The translations under genes and the position numbers were made by a program. The notes under the pieces are model-generated. The model had not been told where the DNA came from. It worked only from the letters and a program-made list of their open reading frames with translations, and ran no database searches. A stretch of DNA of 45,113 nt from positions 1 to 45,113 of the forward strand of contig JAJQEV010000031.1 in NCBI GenBank assembly GCA_021201475.1, in the 5' to 3' direction. Positions 16,600-24,973 of the stretch are shown here, in pieces. The first letter of the stretch is position 1; the number at the start of each line of letters is the position of its first letter. The stretch is from Clostridiales bacterium. GTDB taxonomy: Bacteria > Bacillota > Clostridia > Oscillospirales > Oscillospiraceae.

Positions 16600-16822
16600 C
16601 ATTGGATGCTGCCGGTTCCCGCTCTGTCCTTTTGCCTGAGAGATTTGCAGGGGCGTCCGCCCCGCATTGCACCTTCGGCATCCGCGTCTTGCACGGACTT
16701 CTCCAGAGTGCCATCCGCTTACAGTCCCGGCCTCCCCATTGAGGCCCCTGAGAGTGTTACTCCTTCGGCAGGCGGCGGGGCAACGGTATGCCGCCCTGTT
16801 TCCTGCAAGCATCTGCTGGCTA
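16600..16822 (-). promoter_or_regulatory. Tandem glycine riboswitch
   Basis: Read on the minus strand, two aptamers follow each other. The first has TGCCGAAGGAGTAACACTCT followed by an AGGGGCC/GGCC arm and GGGACTGTAAGCGGA. The linker contains CACTCTGGAGAA. The second has TGCCGAAGGTGCAA, then CTCTCAGGCAAAAGGACAGA. These are the hallmark conserved blocks of the glycine riboswitch (gcvT class), a class that often controls AGCS symporters. Exact outer limits are approximate. Confidence 0.93.
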
Positions 16823-16831
16823 TTTGAGACA

Positions 16832-16860
16832 ATTATACGCTGGTCGCCGCTTTTTTTCAA
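16832..16860 (-). promoter_or_regulatory. Promoter of the riboswitch-symporter transcript
   Basis: On the minus strand TTGAAA (16855-16860) and TATAAT (16832-16837) are spaced by exactly 17 bases. Transcription would begin near 16825, just before the first aptamer. Confidence 0.85.
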
Positions 16861-17008
16861 CCGTTTTTTCGGAAGAACAGATTTTTTTCCGTTTTCCACA
16901 AAGGGACGGGGAGAATGGGCGGCCTATTTTGTCCGTCTGTGTCAAAAAATGCAAGAAGGCGGCCATGAAATTGCATACGATTTTTTTCGCGAAAGCGCCA
17001 GTTTGCTC

Positions 17009-17037
17009 TTGTCAACCGCCGTCAAATCCGATACAAT
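17009..17037 (+). promoter_or_regulatory. Promoter of lysA
   Basis: TTGTCA (17009-17014) and TACAAT (17032-17037) are separated by 17 bases, giving a short leader of about 30 bases. Confidence 0.8.
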
Positions 17038-17073
17038 AGAAGGCGATTTGAGATAGATAAGGTGCGTGCCACT

Positions 17074-18342
17074 ATGGAAAAGATTCCCTTTGTCAAGAAA
17101 GAGCAGCTGGAGGCCATCTGCGCCCGGTATCCCACCCCCTTCCACCTGTACGATGAGGCGGGCATCCGGGCCACCGCCCGGGCCGTCCGGGAGGCGTTTG
17201 CCTGGAATCCGGGGTTCCGGGAGCATTTCGCGGTGAAGGCCACCCCCACCCCTCAGATTTTGGACATCCTTCGGGAGGAGGGCTGCGGCGTGGACTGCTC
17301 CTCCCTGACCGAGCTGATGATGAGCGAACGCTGCGGCTTCCAGGGGGAGGAGATCATGTTCTCCTCCAACGATACCCCTGCCGAGGAGTTCGTCAAGGCC
17401 GCCCAGCTGGGGGCCATCATCAACCTGGACGACTATACCCATATCGACTTCCTCCAAAAGACCATCGGCTACATCCCGGAGACCATCTCCTGCCGCTTCA
17501 ACCCCGGCGGCGTGTTCCAGCTGGGGGAGAGCAAGGAGGGCTTTCAGGTGATGGACAGCCCCGGCGACGCCAAGTACGGCTTCACCCGGCTCCAGCTCTT
17601 TGACGGCTTCAAAAAGCTGAAGGCCCTGGGGGCCAGGCACTTCGGCTTACACGCTTTCCTGGCCTCCAACACCATCTCCAATGACTACTACCCCGCCCTG
17701 GCCGGTCAGCTCTTCCGGCTGGCGGTGGAGCTGGAGCGGGAGACCGGCTGCGACATCGACTTCATCAACCTCTCCGGCGGCGTGGGGGTGGACTACCGCC
17801 CGGAGCAGCCCGCCAACGATATTTACGCCATCGGCGAAGGGGTGCGGCAGCAGTATGAGGCCATTCTGGTGCCCGCCGGGATGGGGGATGTCCGCATCCT
17901 CACCGAGATGGGCCGCTATATGCTGGCCTCCCACGGCTGCCTGGTGACCCGCGCCATCCACGCCAAGCACACCTACAAGGAGTATATCGGGGTGGACGCC
18001 TGCGCCGCCAACCTGATGCGCCCCGCCATGTACGGCGCGTACCACCACATCACCGTCATGGGCAAGGAGGACTGGCCCTGTGACCACAAATACGACGTGG
18101 TGGGCAGCCTGTGCGAGAATAACGACAAGTTCGCCATCGACCGGATGCTGCCGAGAATCGACACCGGCGACCTGCTGGTGATGCACGACACCGGCGCCCA
18201 CGGCTTCTCCATGGGCTATAACTACAACGGCCGCCTCCGTTCGGCGGAGCTGCTGCTCCAGGAGGACGGCGACGTGCGAATGATCCGCCGGGCCGAGACC
18301 CCGGAGGACTACTTCGCCACCCTGATTTGGGACAGGGATTGA
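17074..18342 (+). CDS. lysA: Diaminopimelate decarboxylase
   Basis: LysA removes CO2 from meso-diaminopimelate to give lysine. It is a PLP enzyme of the alanine racemase-like (fold III) type. The 422-residue protein has the PLP lysine in HFAVKAT (Lys55), DCSSLTEL, the FGLHAF strand, the glycine loop NLSGGVGVDY, the active-site CENND near GSLCENNDKFA and the C-terminal DTGAHGFSMGYNYNGR. The usual EPGR is EMGR here. This variant matches the clostridial type, whose assignment to lysine synthesis is by similarity only. The ATG at 17074 is chosen; a GTG four codons earlier is possible. It stands alone between a promoter and a terminator. Confidence 0.88.
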   Translation: MEKIPFVKKEQLEAICARYPTPFHLYDEAGIRATARAVREAFAWNPGFREHFAVKATPTPQILDILREEGCGVDCSSLTELMMSERCGFQGEEIMFSSNDTPAEEFVKAAQLGAIINLDDYTHIDFLQKTIGYIPETISCRFNPGGVFQLGESKEGFQVMDSPGDAKYGFTRLQLFDGFKKLKALGARHFGLHAFLASNTISNDYYPALAGQLFRLAVELERETGCDIDFINLSGGVGVDYRPEQPANDIYAIGEGVRQQYEAILVPAGMGDVRILTEMGRYMLASHGCLVTRAIHAKHTYKEYIGVDACAANLMRPAMYGAYHHITVMGKEDWPCDHKYDVVGSLCENNDKFAIDRMLPRIDTGDLLVMHDTGAHGFSMGYNYNGRLRSAELLLQEDGDVRMIRRAETPEDYFATLIWDRD

Positions 18343-18400
18343 TACCTGCAAGGAACCGGGGCGCGGGTCTCCCGTTTGCCAGCTCCTCCCGTGAAACGCA

Positions 18401-18436
18401 AACCACCGCTGCCCGTATGGACAGCGGTGGTTTTTT
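18401..18436 (+). terminator. Terminator after lysA
   Basis: An 11-bp stem (AACCACCGCTG with CAGCGGTGGTT) is followed by a run of T. Confidence 0.85.
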
Positions 18437-18514
18437 CACAGGGGCAAATGTCTCTGTTATTTGTGGCTGCGCTTACTCACCGGCGGGCGGAGAAAGCTCC
18501 GCCCGGCTGGGTCC

Positions 18515-20752
18515 TTAATAGTTCAGACCGAAGTTCAGCTCGTAGTAGTTGCCTGCGGCGTCGCGGTAGGCGTAGGCCTTGCCGTTCTCGTCCTTCAGCT
18601 CGTCAGGCATATACTGATCCTTGTCGTAGCCCGGCACATCGTTGGGGCTGATGCAGACGCCATTCTTGTTGACGGCCAGCACTGCGTCGTTCTTGGGCAG
18701 GGTGATGGGCAGTTTGCCGGTGGGGGTGAAGCGGCCAAACATCACGTCCAGGGTGGCGGAGGGGTAGGTGTCGAACCCGGCGGTCAGGGCATCGGCGTAC
18801 TGCTCCACGTTGCCCACCATCCAGGCCAGGGGGAAGTTGACGTTGGCAATGACCTTGCCGCCGTTTGCGTGTACCGCTGCGGCGATGCCGGGGATGCGGT
18901 TCGCGCCGGAGAGGGTGGTCTCCAGGTGGGTGGTGTCCAGGGGGCAGCCCTTCTCGTCCACGTCGGGGACGGTCTTATCCTCGCAGATGTCGATCTCCAG
19001 ATAGCCAGGGGTGGCGCTGAAGTAGTTGCCGGAGGAGGGGCTGACCATCAGGATGGCGTAGTCCGCCTGGGCGGGGTCGTCGGTCAGGGTGCAGTCTGCT
19101 GCTACCATTTCCTTCAGCGCTGCGGTAGCGGCAGAGGCGTCGCCCTTGGCGAAGGCCTCTACATAGACCCGCTTGCCTGCCAGCTTGTCCGCCGTCAGGG
19201 GCAGCGTGTCCTGGTTCTTCAGCAGGACGACGCTCTTGCGGTGGGTCAGGGCAGCCTCGTCCCAGTCGGCCTGAGTAGCCACCACCTGCACCGCGTTGGC
19301 GGGATCGGCGTAGGGGTTCTCGAACATCCCCTGCTGGAACAGTTCGGTCAGGGTGCGGGCCACGGCCCGGTTCAGGCTCTCGTCGGTCAGCACCAGGTCT
19401 TCCTTTCGGAAGCCCTCGGGCACGGGATGGGTGTCATAATAGCCGTTGGTGGCCCGGTCATAGGCCTCCCGGCCCACCTCGTTGTCAAACAGGCCGCTGA
19501 TGACGTCCACGCCGGACTGGGTGACGGCGTAGCCCACCCGCTCAGGCAGATCCAGGGCCTCTACGCCCCAGCTCATATTGTGGACGATGCCGGTGTCGGA
19601 GTTGATGTAGCCGTCAAAGCCCATCTGGCCCCGGAGCACCTTGTCAATGAACACCTTATTATAGGCGAAGCCGTAGGGGTTCATTTCGATGGGGTCGCCG
19701 TTCATGTCGGCCTGAGGGGCGCTCTTGGCGGCGGCGGGCTTGGAGTAATAGGGCATGATGGAGGCGGCGTGGTACTTTACGGCGGGCTGGAAGGTGGGTA
19801 TGTGGTACTTCTGGAGGGAGCCCTCCGTGGCGTAGACGTTCCACTGGCCGGCGGCATAGTGGGGGTCGAAGCCATTTTCACGGGCGCCGCCGCCGGGGAA
19901 GTGCTTCACCGTCATGGAAACGCCGTCGGGGGTGACGCCGTTCTCGCTACCCTGGATGCCGGGGATGAGCCGCTCAAAGATGGCGGTGATCAGCGCCGGG
20001 TCCTCGCCGAAGGTGCCGAAGGTGCGCTGCCAGCGGGGGTCGGACACCACGTCGGCCATATACATATAGCCCTTTTTCAGGCCGCAGGCGTTCCACTCAC
20101 GGCGGACGCAGTCGGCAAACTTGTCAATGATGTCCAGGCTGTCGCCCTTGACGGCGGCGGCGATGCCCAGGGTGCCGGGCCAGGTGGCAAAGACACCAGA
20201 GGCGTCGTTCATGCCAAAGACCACCTCGCCGTTCTCATTCCGGGAGTTGGAGGCCACGCTGACGGGGACGAAGTGGTCGCACTGCTCCGCCACGGCGTGG
20301 AGCTGGTTCAGCCAGTCCGCCATGTCATCCGGCGTGGCGTTGGCCCGCAGAATCAGGTGGCGGGAGAACCACTCTTTAATCAGGGTGGTGGTGCCGGGCA
20401 GGTGCTGCTCGCCGAAGATGGTCTTGCCGTTCATCTCCGCGTCGTCCAGTACGCCGGATTCGTCGGTGACGAACTGATGGTCAGGCACCGGGCAGGGATA
20501 TTTGGGCCCCATGCGCCAGTCCGAGATGAACAGCTGGGCGATTTTCTCATCCACCGTCAGGGTCTGGACATAGGCCGCGGCCCGCTCCGCCGGGGATAGC
20601 CGCCAGTCGTTCACCGGCGTCACCTGGCCGGAGCCGTCGATGTCCTTGAAGTACAGCCCGTCCTGCTCAATGACGCCCCGGGAGACGGTGCCGATGGTGG
20701 GGCCGTTGGGGTTCTGGTAGCGTTTGACCTGGTCGCTTGCTTTTGGACTCAT
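18515..20752 (-). CDS. Glycoside hydrolase family 3 (soluble)
   Basis: This is a 745-residue family 3 glycosidase, probably a beta-glucosidase or related exo-enzyme. No signal peptide is seen, so it is likely cytoplasmic. The N-terminal barrel has the MTVKHFPGGGA motif and the nucleophile in GFDGYINSDTG (Asp386). The C-terminal sandwich follows (RKSVVLLKNQDTLPL onward, including DYAILMVSPSSG and PTGKLPITLP). The acid/base residue cannot be fixed by eye. The start has a strong AAGGAGGA site. It is divergent from the second GH3 gene, which suggests shared regulation. I could not find a clear promoter on this strand. Confidence 0.9.
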   Translation of the reverse strand: MSPKASDQVKRYQNPNGPTIGTVSRGVIEQDGLYFKDIDGSGQVTPVNDWRLSPAERAAAYVQTLTVDEKIAQLFISDWRMGPKYPCPVPDHQFVTDESGVLDDAEMNGKTIFGEQHLPGTTTLIKEWFSRHLILRANATPDDMADWLNQLHAVAEQCDHFVPVSVASNSRNENGEVVFGMNDASGVFATWPGTLGIAAAVKGDSLDIIDKFADCVRREWNACGLKKGYMYMADVVSDPRWQRTFGTFGEDPALITAIFERLIPGIQGSENGVTPDGVSMTVKHFPGGGARENGFDPHYAAGQWNVYATEGSLQKYHIPTFQPAVKYHAASIMPYYSKPAAAKSAPQADMNGDPIEMNPYGFAYNKVFIDKVLRGQMGFDGYINSDTGIVHNMSWGVEALDLPERVGYAVTQSGVDVISGLFDNEVGREAYDRATNGYYDTHPVPEGFRKEDLVLTDESLNRAVARTLTELFQQGMFENPYADPANAVQVVATQADWDEAALTHRKSVVLLKNQDTLPLTADKLAGKRVYVEAFAKGDASAATAALKEMVAADCTLTDDPAQADYAILMVSPSSGNYFSATPGYLEIDICEDKTVPDVDEKGCPLDTTHLETTLSGANRIPGIAAAVHANGGKVIANVNFPLAWMVGNVEQYADALTAGFDTYPSATLDVMFGRFTPTGKLPITLPKNDAVLAVNKNGVCISPNDVPGYDKDQYMPDELKDENGKAYAYRDAAGNYYELNFGLNY

Positions 20753-21044
20753 AGTACATTCCTCCTTGCTGACCGGCTGCAGCTCCGGCCGCGCTGATTG
20801 GTGTGGTAGGTTTCCTAAAATCGGAAGTTCATATTAAAACCTATTTTATATTCTAGCACAATAAGTATGGATACGCCATGATTTTTTTGCCAGGTTTTAG
20901 CACATTTTACTGATAATTTTCCTGGAACCCAGCGAATTCCGGACGGATTAGCAGCGGCGGGAGCGCGGACGGCGTTCCTGCCGGTTTTTCGTTCCTCGGG
21001 TGCGCCGAACGCGAAAGGAAACCGACCGAATACGCGATGTGTGA

Positions 21045-21073
21045 TTGACTTTGATGTAAGGCCATGCTATATT
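21045..21073 (+). promoter_or_regulatory. Promoter of the membrane GH3 gene
   Basis: TTGACT (21045-21050) and TATATT (21068-21073) are spaced by 17 bases. The rest of the 395-base divergent gap (20753-21147) has an AT-rich part near 20810-20920 and GC-rich short repeats near 20950-21030, but no gene. Confidence 0.8.
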
Positions 21074-21147
21074 GCAGGCAAGCGGGACAGGTGCGCACCG
21101 TCTGCGGAAGAAAAAAGAATCTATGAAGCATTAAGGAGGAAACACGA

Positions 21148-24024
21148 ATGTTAGACATTAATATGGATGACGTTATCAGTGCCATACAATCCTGTTCTAC
21201 CTATCTGATTGCGCTGGGCGTCATTGTGGTGCTGGCGATCATCGCCATGATCGTTTGCTGCAAAATGAGCAAGGACAAGAAGTTTATGGTTCGCGCCCAG
21301 GCGGGGGCCGCCGTGATCGTGGCCCTGGTGGTCGTTGTCAACCTGATTATCTATGGCCCCATGTACACCCTGGTGTCCCTGGCCATGGGAGAGGGTTCCA
21401 TTTCTGATGAAACAACTGCTGAAGCCAACGAGCTGGTGGAGGAGATTACGGACGAGGGCATTGTCCTGTTGGAGAATGACGGCATCCTGCCCCTGACTGC
21501 CACCGCCGTCAACGTCTTTGGCTGGGCCTCCACCAACCCCTGCTACGGCGGCACCGGCTCCGGCGCATTGAACGACGCCTATGAGGCCGTCACGCTGCTG
21601 CAAGGGCTGGAGAATGCGGGCCTTTCCACCAATACCGAGCTGACGGAGTTTTACACGAATTATCATGACACGTCTCTCCCAAGTGTGGGGATGTTCTCGC
21701 AGGACTGGACGCTGCCCCAGCCCAGCGCCTCCGATTACAGCGACGAGCTGATTGCCAACGCCCAGGCGTTCTCTGACACCGCCATCATCGTTATCACCCG
21801 TGTAGGCGGCGAGAACGCAGACCTGCCAACCGACATGACCGCTGTGGTGGACGGCACCTATAGTTCCTCCATGGTTTATGACGATACCCTCAACCAGGGC
21901 AACGACTGGGACGAGGGCGACACCTATCTGAACCTGACCAATCAGGAGGAGGAAATGGTGGAACTGGTCTGTGCCAATTTTGACAACGTTATCGTAGTTT
22001 ACAACGGCGCCAACACCCTGGAGCTTGGCTGGGTGGAGGACTACGAGCAGATTCGGGGCGTTATCTGGTGCCCCGGCGCCGGTCAGACCGGTTTCAACGC
22101 CTTGGGCGAAATCCTCACCGGCGCGGTGAACCCCTCTGGCAAGACCGCCGACACCTTTGTCTATGACCTGACCGCCACCCCCTATTTTAACAACATCGGC
22201 AGCACAGAGTATACCAACCTGGAAGAGTTTTACGCTGATGGAGGGTACCAGCCTTCTTTCGTCAACTATGTGGAAAGCATCTATGTGGGCTACCGATTCT
22301 ATGAGACTGCTGCCGCTGAGGGCCTGATCGACTACGACAGCACGGTGCAGTACCCCTTCGGCTACGGCCTGAGCTACACCGAGTTCACCCAGGAGATTTC
22401 TAACGTCTCCACCGCTGATGGCGTCATCACCTTTGACATCACCGTTACCAACACCGGCTCTGTGGCGGGCAAGAACGTGGTAGAGGTCTACTACAATCCC
22501 CCCTACTACAACGGCGGCATTGAGAAGTCCTCCGCCAACCTGGTGACCTTCGCCAAGACCGGCACACTGGAGCCTGGCGAATCTGAGACGGTCTCCGTCA
22601 GCTTCAACGCGGAGGACATGGCCTCCTATGACACCTACGGCGCAGGCTGCTATGTGCTGGAGGCCGGGGAGTACACCATCTCCATCAACGCCGATTCCCA
22701 CACCGTTCTGGACTCCTTCACCTATGCTGTGGATGAGACCATTACCTATGACGTGGATAACCCCCGCAGCACCGACCAGGTCGCCGCCGTCAACCAGTTC
22801 GACTATGCCGAGGGCGATGTGACCTATCTCTCCCGGGCGGACGGCTTTGCCAACTATGCCGAAGCTACCGCAGCCCCCACCAGCACGGAGATGAGCGAGG
22901 AGGCAAAGGCCGACTTCGTGAACACCTCCAACGCCTATGAATATGTGGCGGCCCAGGCCACCGGCGAGGAGGAGATGCCCACCACCGGCGCGAGCAACGG
23001 CGTGGAGTTGGTTGACCTCCGGGGGCTGGACTATGACGACCCGCTGTGGGACGACCTGCTGGATGAGCTGACCGTCTCCGACATGAATACCCTGATTTCC
23101 CTGGGCGGTTATCAGACGGCTGCCGTTTCGTCCATCGGCAAGGTGCAGACCATCGACTGCGACGGCCCTGCCTCCATCAACAACAACTTCACCGGTGAAG
23201 GCTCTGTGGGCTTCCCCTCTGCGGTGATTATTGCCAACAGCTGGAACGCTGACCTGGCCCTGGCCTTTGGCGAGAGCATCGGCAAGATGGCGGATGAGAT
23301 GGACGTCTCCGGCTGGTATGCCCCCGCCATGAACACCCACCGCTCCGCCTTTGCAGGCCGGAACTTCGAGTACTACTCCGAGGACGGTGTGCTGTCCGGC
23401 ACTATGGCAGCCAATGCCCTCATCGGTGCGGAGGAGTACGGCGTATATGGCTATATCAAGCACTTTGCCCTGAATGATCAGGAAACCGATCGGTACAATA
23501 TGCTCTGCACCTGGAGCAGCGAGCAGGCCATCCGTGAGATTTACCTGAAGGCGTTTGAAATCGCCGTCAAGGACGGCGGAGCGAAGGCGGTCATGTCCTC
23601 CTATAACTACATTGGCACCCGTTGGGCAGGCGGAACCTATGAGCTTTGCACCACTGTGCTGCGGGATGAATGGGGATTTGTAGGCTTCGTTGAGTCTGAC
23701 TATCTGGGAGATACGACCTACATGAACGCCGACCAGGCCATTTACGCCGGTACCAACCTGATGCTGACAACGATGGATATGGGCACGAACAATGTAAATG
23801 ACCAGACATCTGCATTCAGCATTCAGAATATGCGCACCGCCTGCCACAACATTCTGTATGTCACGGTGAACAGCCGGGCCTATGACGAGGAGAACCTGGA
23901 CACGGGTATGGCCGGCTGGCAGATTGCCCTGATTGCCGTTGATGTCATTGTAGCGGTGATTGTGCTGGGCTGCGAGGTGCTCATTTTCAAGGGCTATAAG
24001 AAGCGCAAGGCGAATGTAGGATAA
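21148..24024 (+). CDS. Membrane-anchored, domain-permuted glycoside hydrolase family 3
   Basis: This 958-residue GH3 enzyme has its domains in reversed order. Residues 1-80 hold two membrane helices. The GH3 C-type sandwich follows (about 95-420; VLLENDGILPL, PFGYGLSYTEF). A fibronectin-III-like domain is at about 435-535. The catalytic barrel comes last (about 640-905), with YIKHFALNDQE and nucleophile Asp851 in GFVGFVESDYLG. A third helix (about 925-950) is at the end. Such permuted GH3 enzymes are known in rumen Clostridia. Two membrane anchors imply action at the cell surface; the sugar is unknown. The start has TTAAGGAGGA and a good promoter. Confidence 0.9.
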   Translation: MLDINMDDVISAIQSCSTYLIALGVIVVLAIIAMIVCCKMSKDKKFMVRAQAGAAVIVALVVVVNLIIYGPMYTLVSLAMGEGSISDETTAEANELVEEITDEGIVLLENDGILPLTATAVNVFGWASTNPCYGGTGSGALNDAYEAVTLLQGLENAGLSTNTELTEFYTNYHDTSLPSVGMFSQDWTLPQPSASDYSDELIANAQAFSDTAIIVITRVGGENADLPTDMTAVVDGTYSSSMVYDDTLNQGNDWDEGDTYLNLTNQEEEMVELVCANFDNVIVVYNGANTLELGWVEDYEQIRGVIWCPGAGQTGFNALGEILTGAVNPSGKTADTFVYDLTATPYFNNIGSTEYTNLEEFYADGGYQPSFVNYVESIYVGYRFYETAAAEGLIDYDSTVQYPFGYGLSYTEFTQEISNVSTADGVITFDITVTNTGSVAGKNVVEVYYNPPYYNGGIEKSSANLVTFAKTGTLEPGESETVSVSFNAEDMASYDTYGAGCYVLEAGEYTISINADSHTVLDSFTYAVDETITYDVDNPRSTDQVAAVNQFDYAEGDVTYLSRADGFANYAEATAAPTSTEMSEEAKADFVNTSNAYEYVAAQATGEEEMPTTGASNGVELVDLRGLDYDDPLWDDLLDELTVSDMNTLISLGGYQTAAVSSIGKVQTIDCDGPASINNNFTGEGSVGFPSAVIIANSWNADLALAFGESIGKMADEMDVSGWYAPAMNTHRSAFAGRNFEYYSEDGVLSGTMAANALIGAEEYGVYGYIKHFALNDQETDRYNMLCTWSSEQAIREIYLKAFEIAVKDGGAKAVMSSYNYIGTRWAGGTYELCTTVLRDEWGFVGFVESDYLGDTTYMNADQAIYAGTNLMLTTMDMGTNNVNDQTSAFSIQNMRTACHNILYVTVNSRAYDEENLDTGMAGWQIALIAVDVIVAVIVLGCEVLIFKGYKKRKANVG

Positions 24025-24154
24025 CAGACGGATTTTCCTCCCCGTCGTTCCATAATCGGGCAGGGTACTATGCGACCAACAGCCCTGTCCCAAATGCGCA
24101 CACCAGCCATGAAATGCTTCCCCTACGGCTCCTGGCTGACACGGACATTGCGCG

Positions 24155-24190
24155 GAAAGGCATCCACAATTTGTGGGTGCCTTTCATTTT
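24155..24190 (+). terminator. Terminator after the membrane GH3 gene
   Basis: A stem of about 15 bp (GAAAGGCATCCACAA with TTGTGGGTGCCTTTC, one mismatch) is followed by ATTTT. Confidence 0.75.
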
Positions 24191-24215
24191 CCCCCTTTCA
24201 GAAGCACACTTTTTA

Positions 24216-24224
24216 TGCTATACT
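24216..24224 (+). promoter_or_regulatory. Extended -10 promoter of the two-component system
   Basis: TGC plus TATACT (24219-24224) is an extended -10 element without a good -35, 36 bases before the response-regulator start. Confidence 0.6.
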
Positions 24225-24259
24225 AGGTAGAACAATCGGATTCAGAGGGGTGGTTGGCC

Positions 24260-24973
24260 GTGCGCACAGCGATTGTGGAGGATGAACAACTGGAAGGGGA
24301 CCGCTTGAAGCAGTATTGCGCTAACTATGAGGCAGAAAAGCACAGGCAGATTGTAGCGGATTCCTTTTCCAATCCGGTGGCCTTTCTGGAGCAGTACAAC
24401 CCCAGTTATGACCTGGTGCTGCTGGACATTCAGATGCCTGGCATGAACGGGATGCGCCTGGCGGAGCGCCTCCGGGAGCTGGACAGCGAGGTGCTGATTG
24501 CCTTTGTTACCAACATGGCCCAGTATGCCGTCCAGGGCTACCGGGTGGCGGCGCTGGATTTTATCCTAAAACCCGTCTCCTACTTCCAGTTCTCTCAGAT
24601 GATGGATCGGGTGTTCCGCTGCCTGGAGCAGCGCAGGCCCGCCAGCCTGATCGTGACCTCCAAGCGGGACACCTACCGCATTCCCGTTGCCGACATTTGC
24701 TACATTGAGTCCCAGAACCATAAGCTGCTGATTCACATGGAGGGCGACGTGTTGGAGGCCTGGACGGCCCTCACCGCCGTGGAGGAGAGCCTGCCCCCGC
24801 ACCAGTTCTCCCGGGTCAATGCGGGGATGCTGGTGAACCTGGGAAAGGTGGCGGGCGTGCGGCGGGATAACGTGCAGCTCCTGTCCGGGGAGGAGCTGCC
24901 TATTGCCCGCCGCCGGAAGAAGGAATTCTGCGCAGACCTGGCCTATTACTATGGGGAGAAGTCCTATGTTTGA
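24260..24973 (+). CDS. LytTR family response regulator (AgrA-like)
   Basis: This 237-residue regulator has a receiver domain with acidic pocket IVEDE, phosphorylation site LVLLDIQMPG (Asp56) and switch Lys in FILKPV. A C-terminal LytTR DNA-binding domain follows (SLIVTSKRDTYRIPVADICYIE, then HQFSRVNAGMLVNL). The GTG start at 24260 is preferred over TTG at 24254 because the AGAGGGG site is then 9 bases away. It overlaps the kinase gene by 8 bases, so the pair is co-translated. Targets are unknown; its own region and the GH3 genes next door are candidates. Confidence 0.92.
   Translation: MRTAIVEDEQLEGDRLKQYCANYEAEKHRQIVADSFSNPVAFLEQYNPSYDLVLLDIQMPGMNGMRLAERLRELDSEVLIAFVTNMAQYAVQGYRVAALDFILKPVSYFQFSQMMDRVFRCLEQRRPASLIVTSKRDTYRIPVADICYIESQNHKLLIHMEGDVLEAWTALTAVEESLPPHQFSRVNAGMLVNLGKVAGVRRDNVQLLSGEELPIARRRKKEFCADLAYYYGEKSYV

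Noticed and set aside
14939-20599. Long plus-strand frames opposite the symporter and the soluble GH3
   Set aside because: Shadow frames without motifs; the real genes lie on the minus strand with good start sites and, for the symporter, a riboswitch.
21151-24093. 980-residue open frame on the minus strand opposite the membrane GH3 gene
   Set aside because: It is a GC-rich shadow of the GH3 gene: no family motifs, a Gly/Val/His-rich composition and no ribosome site. The plus-strand gene has clear domains and a promoter.
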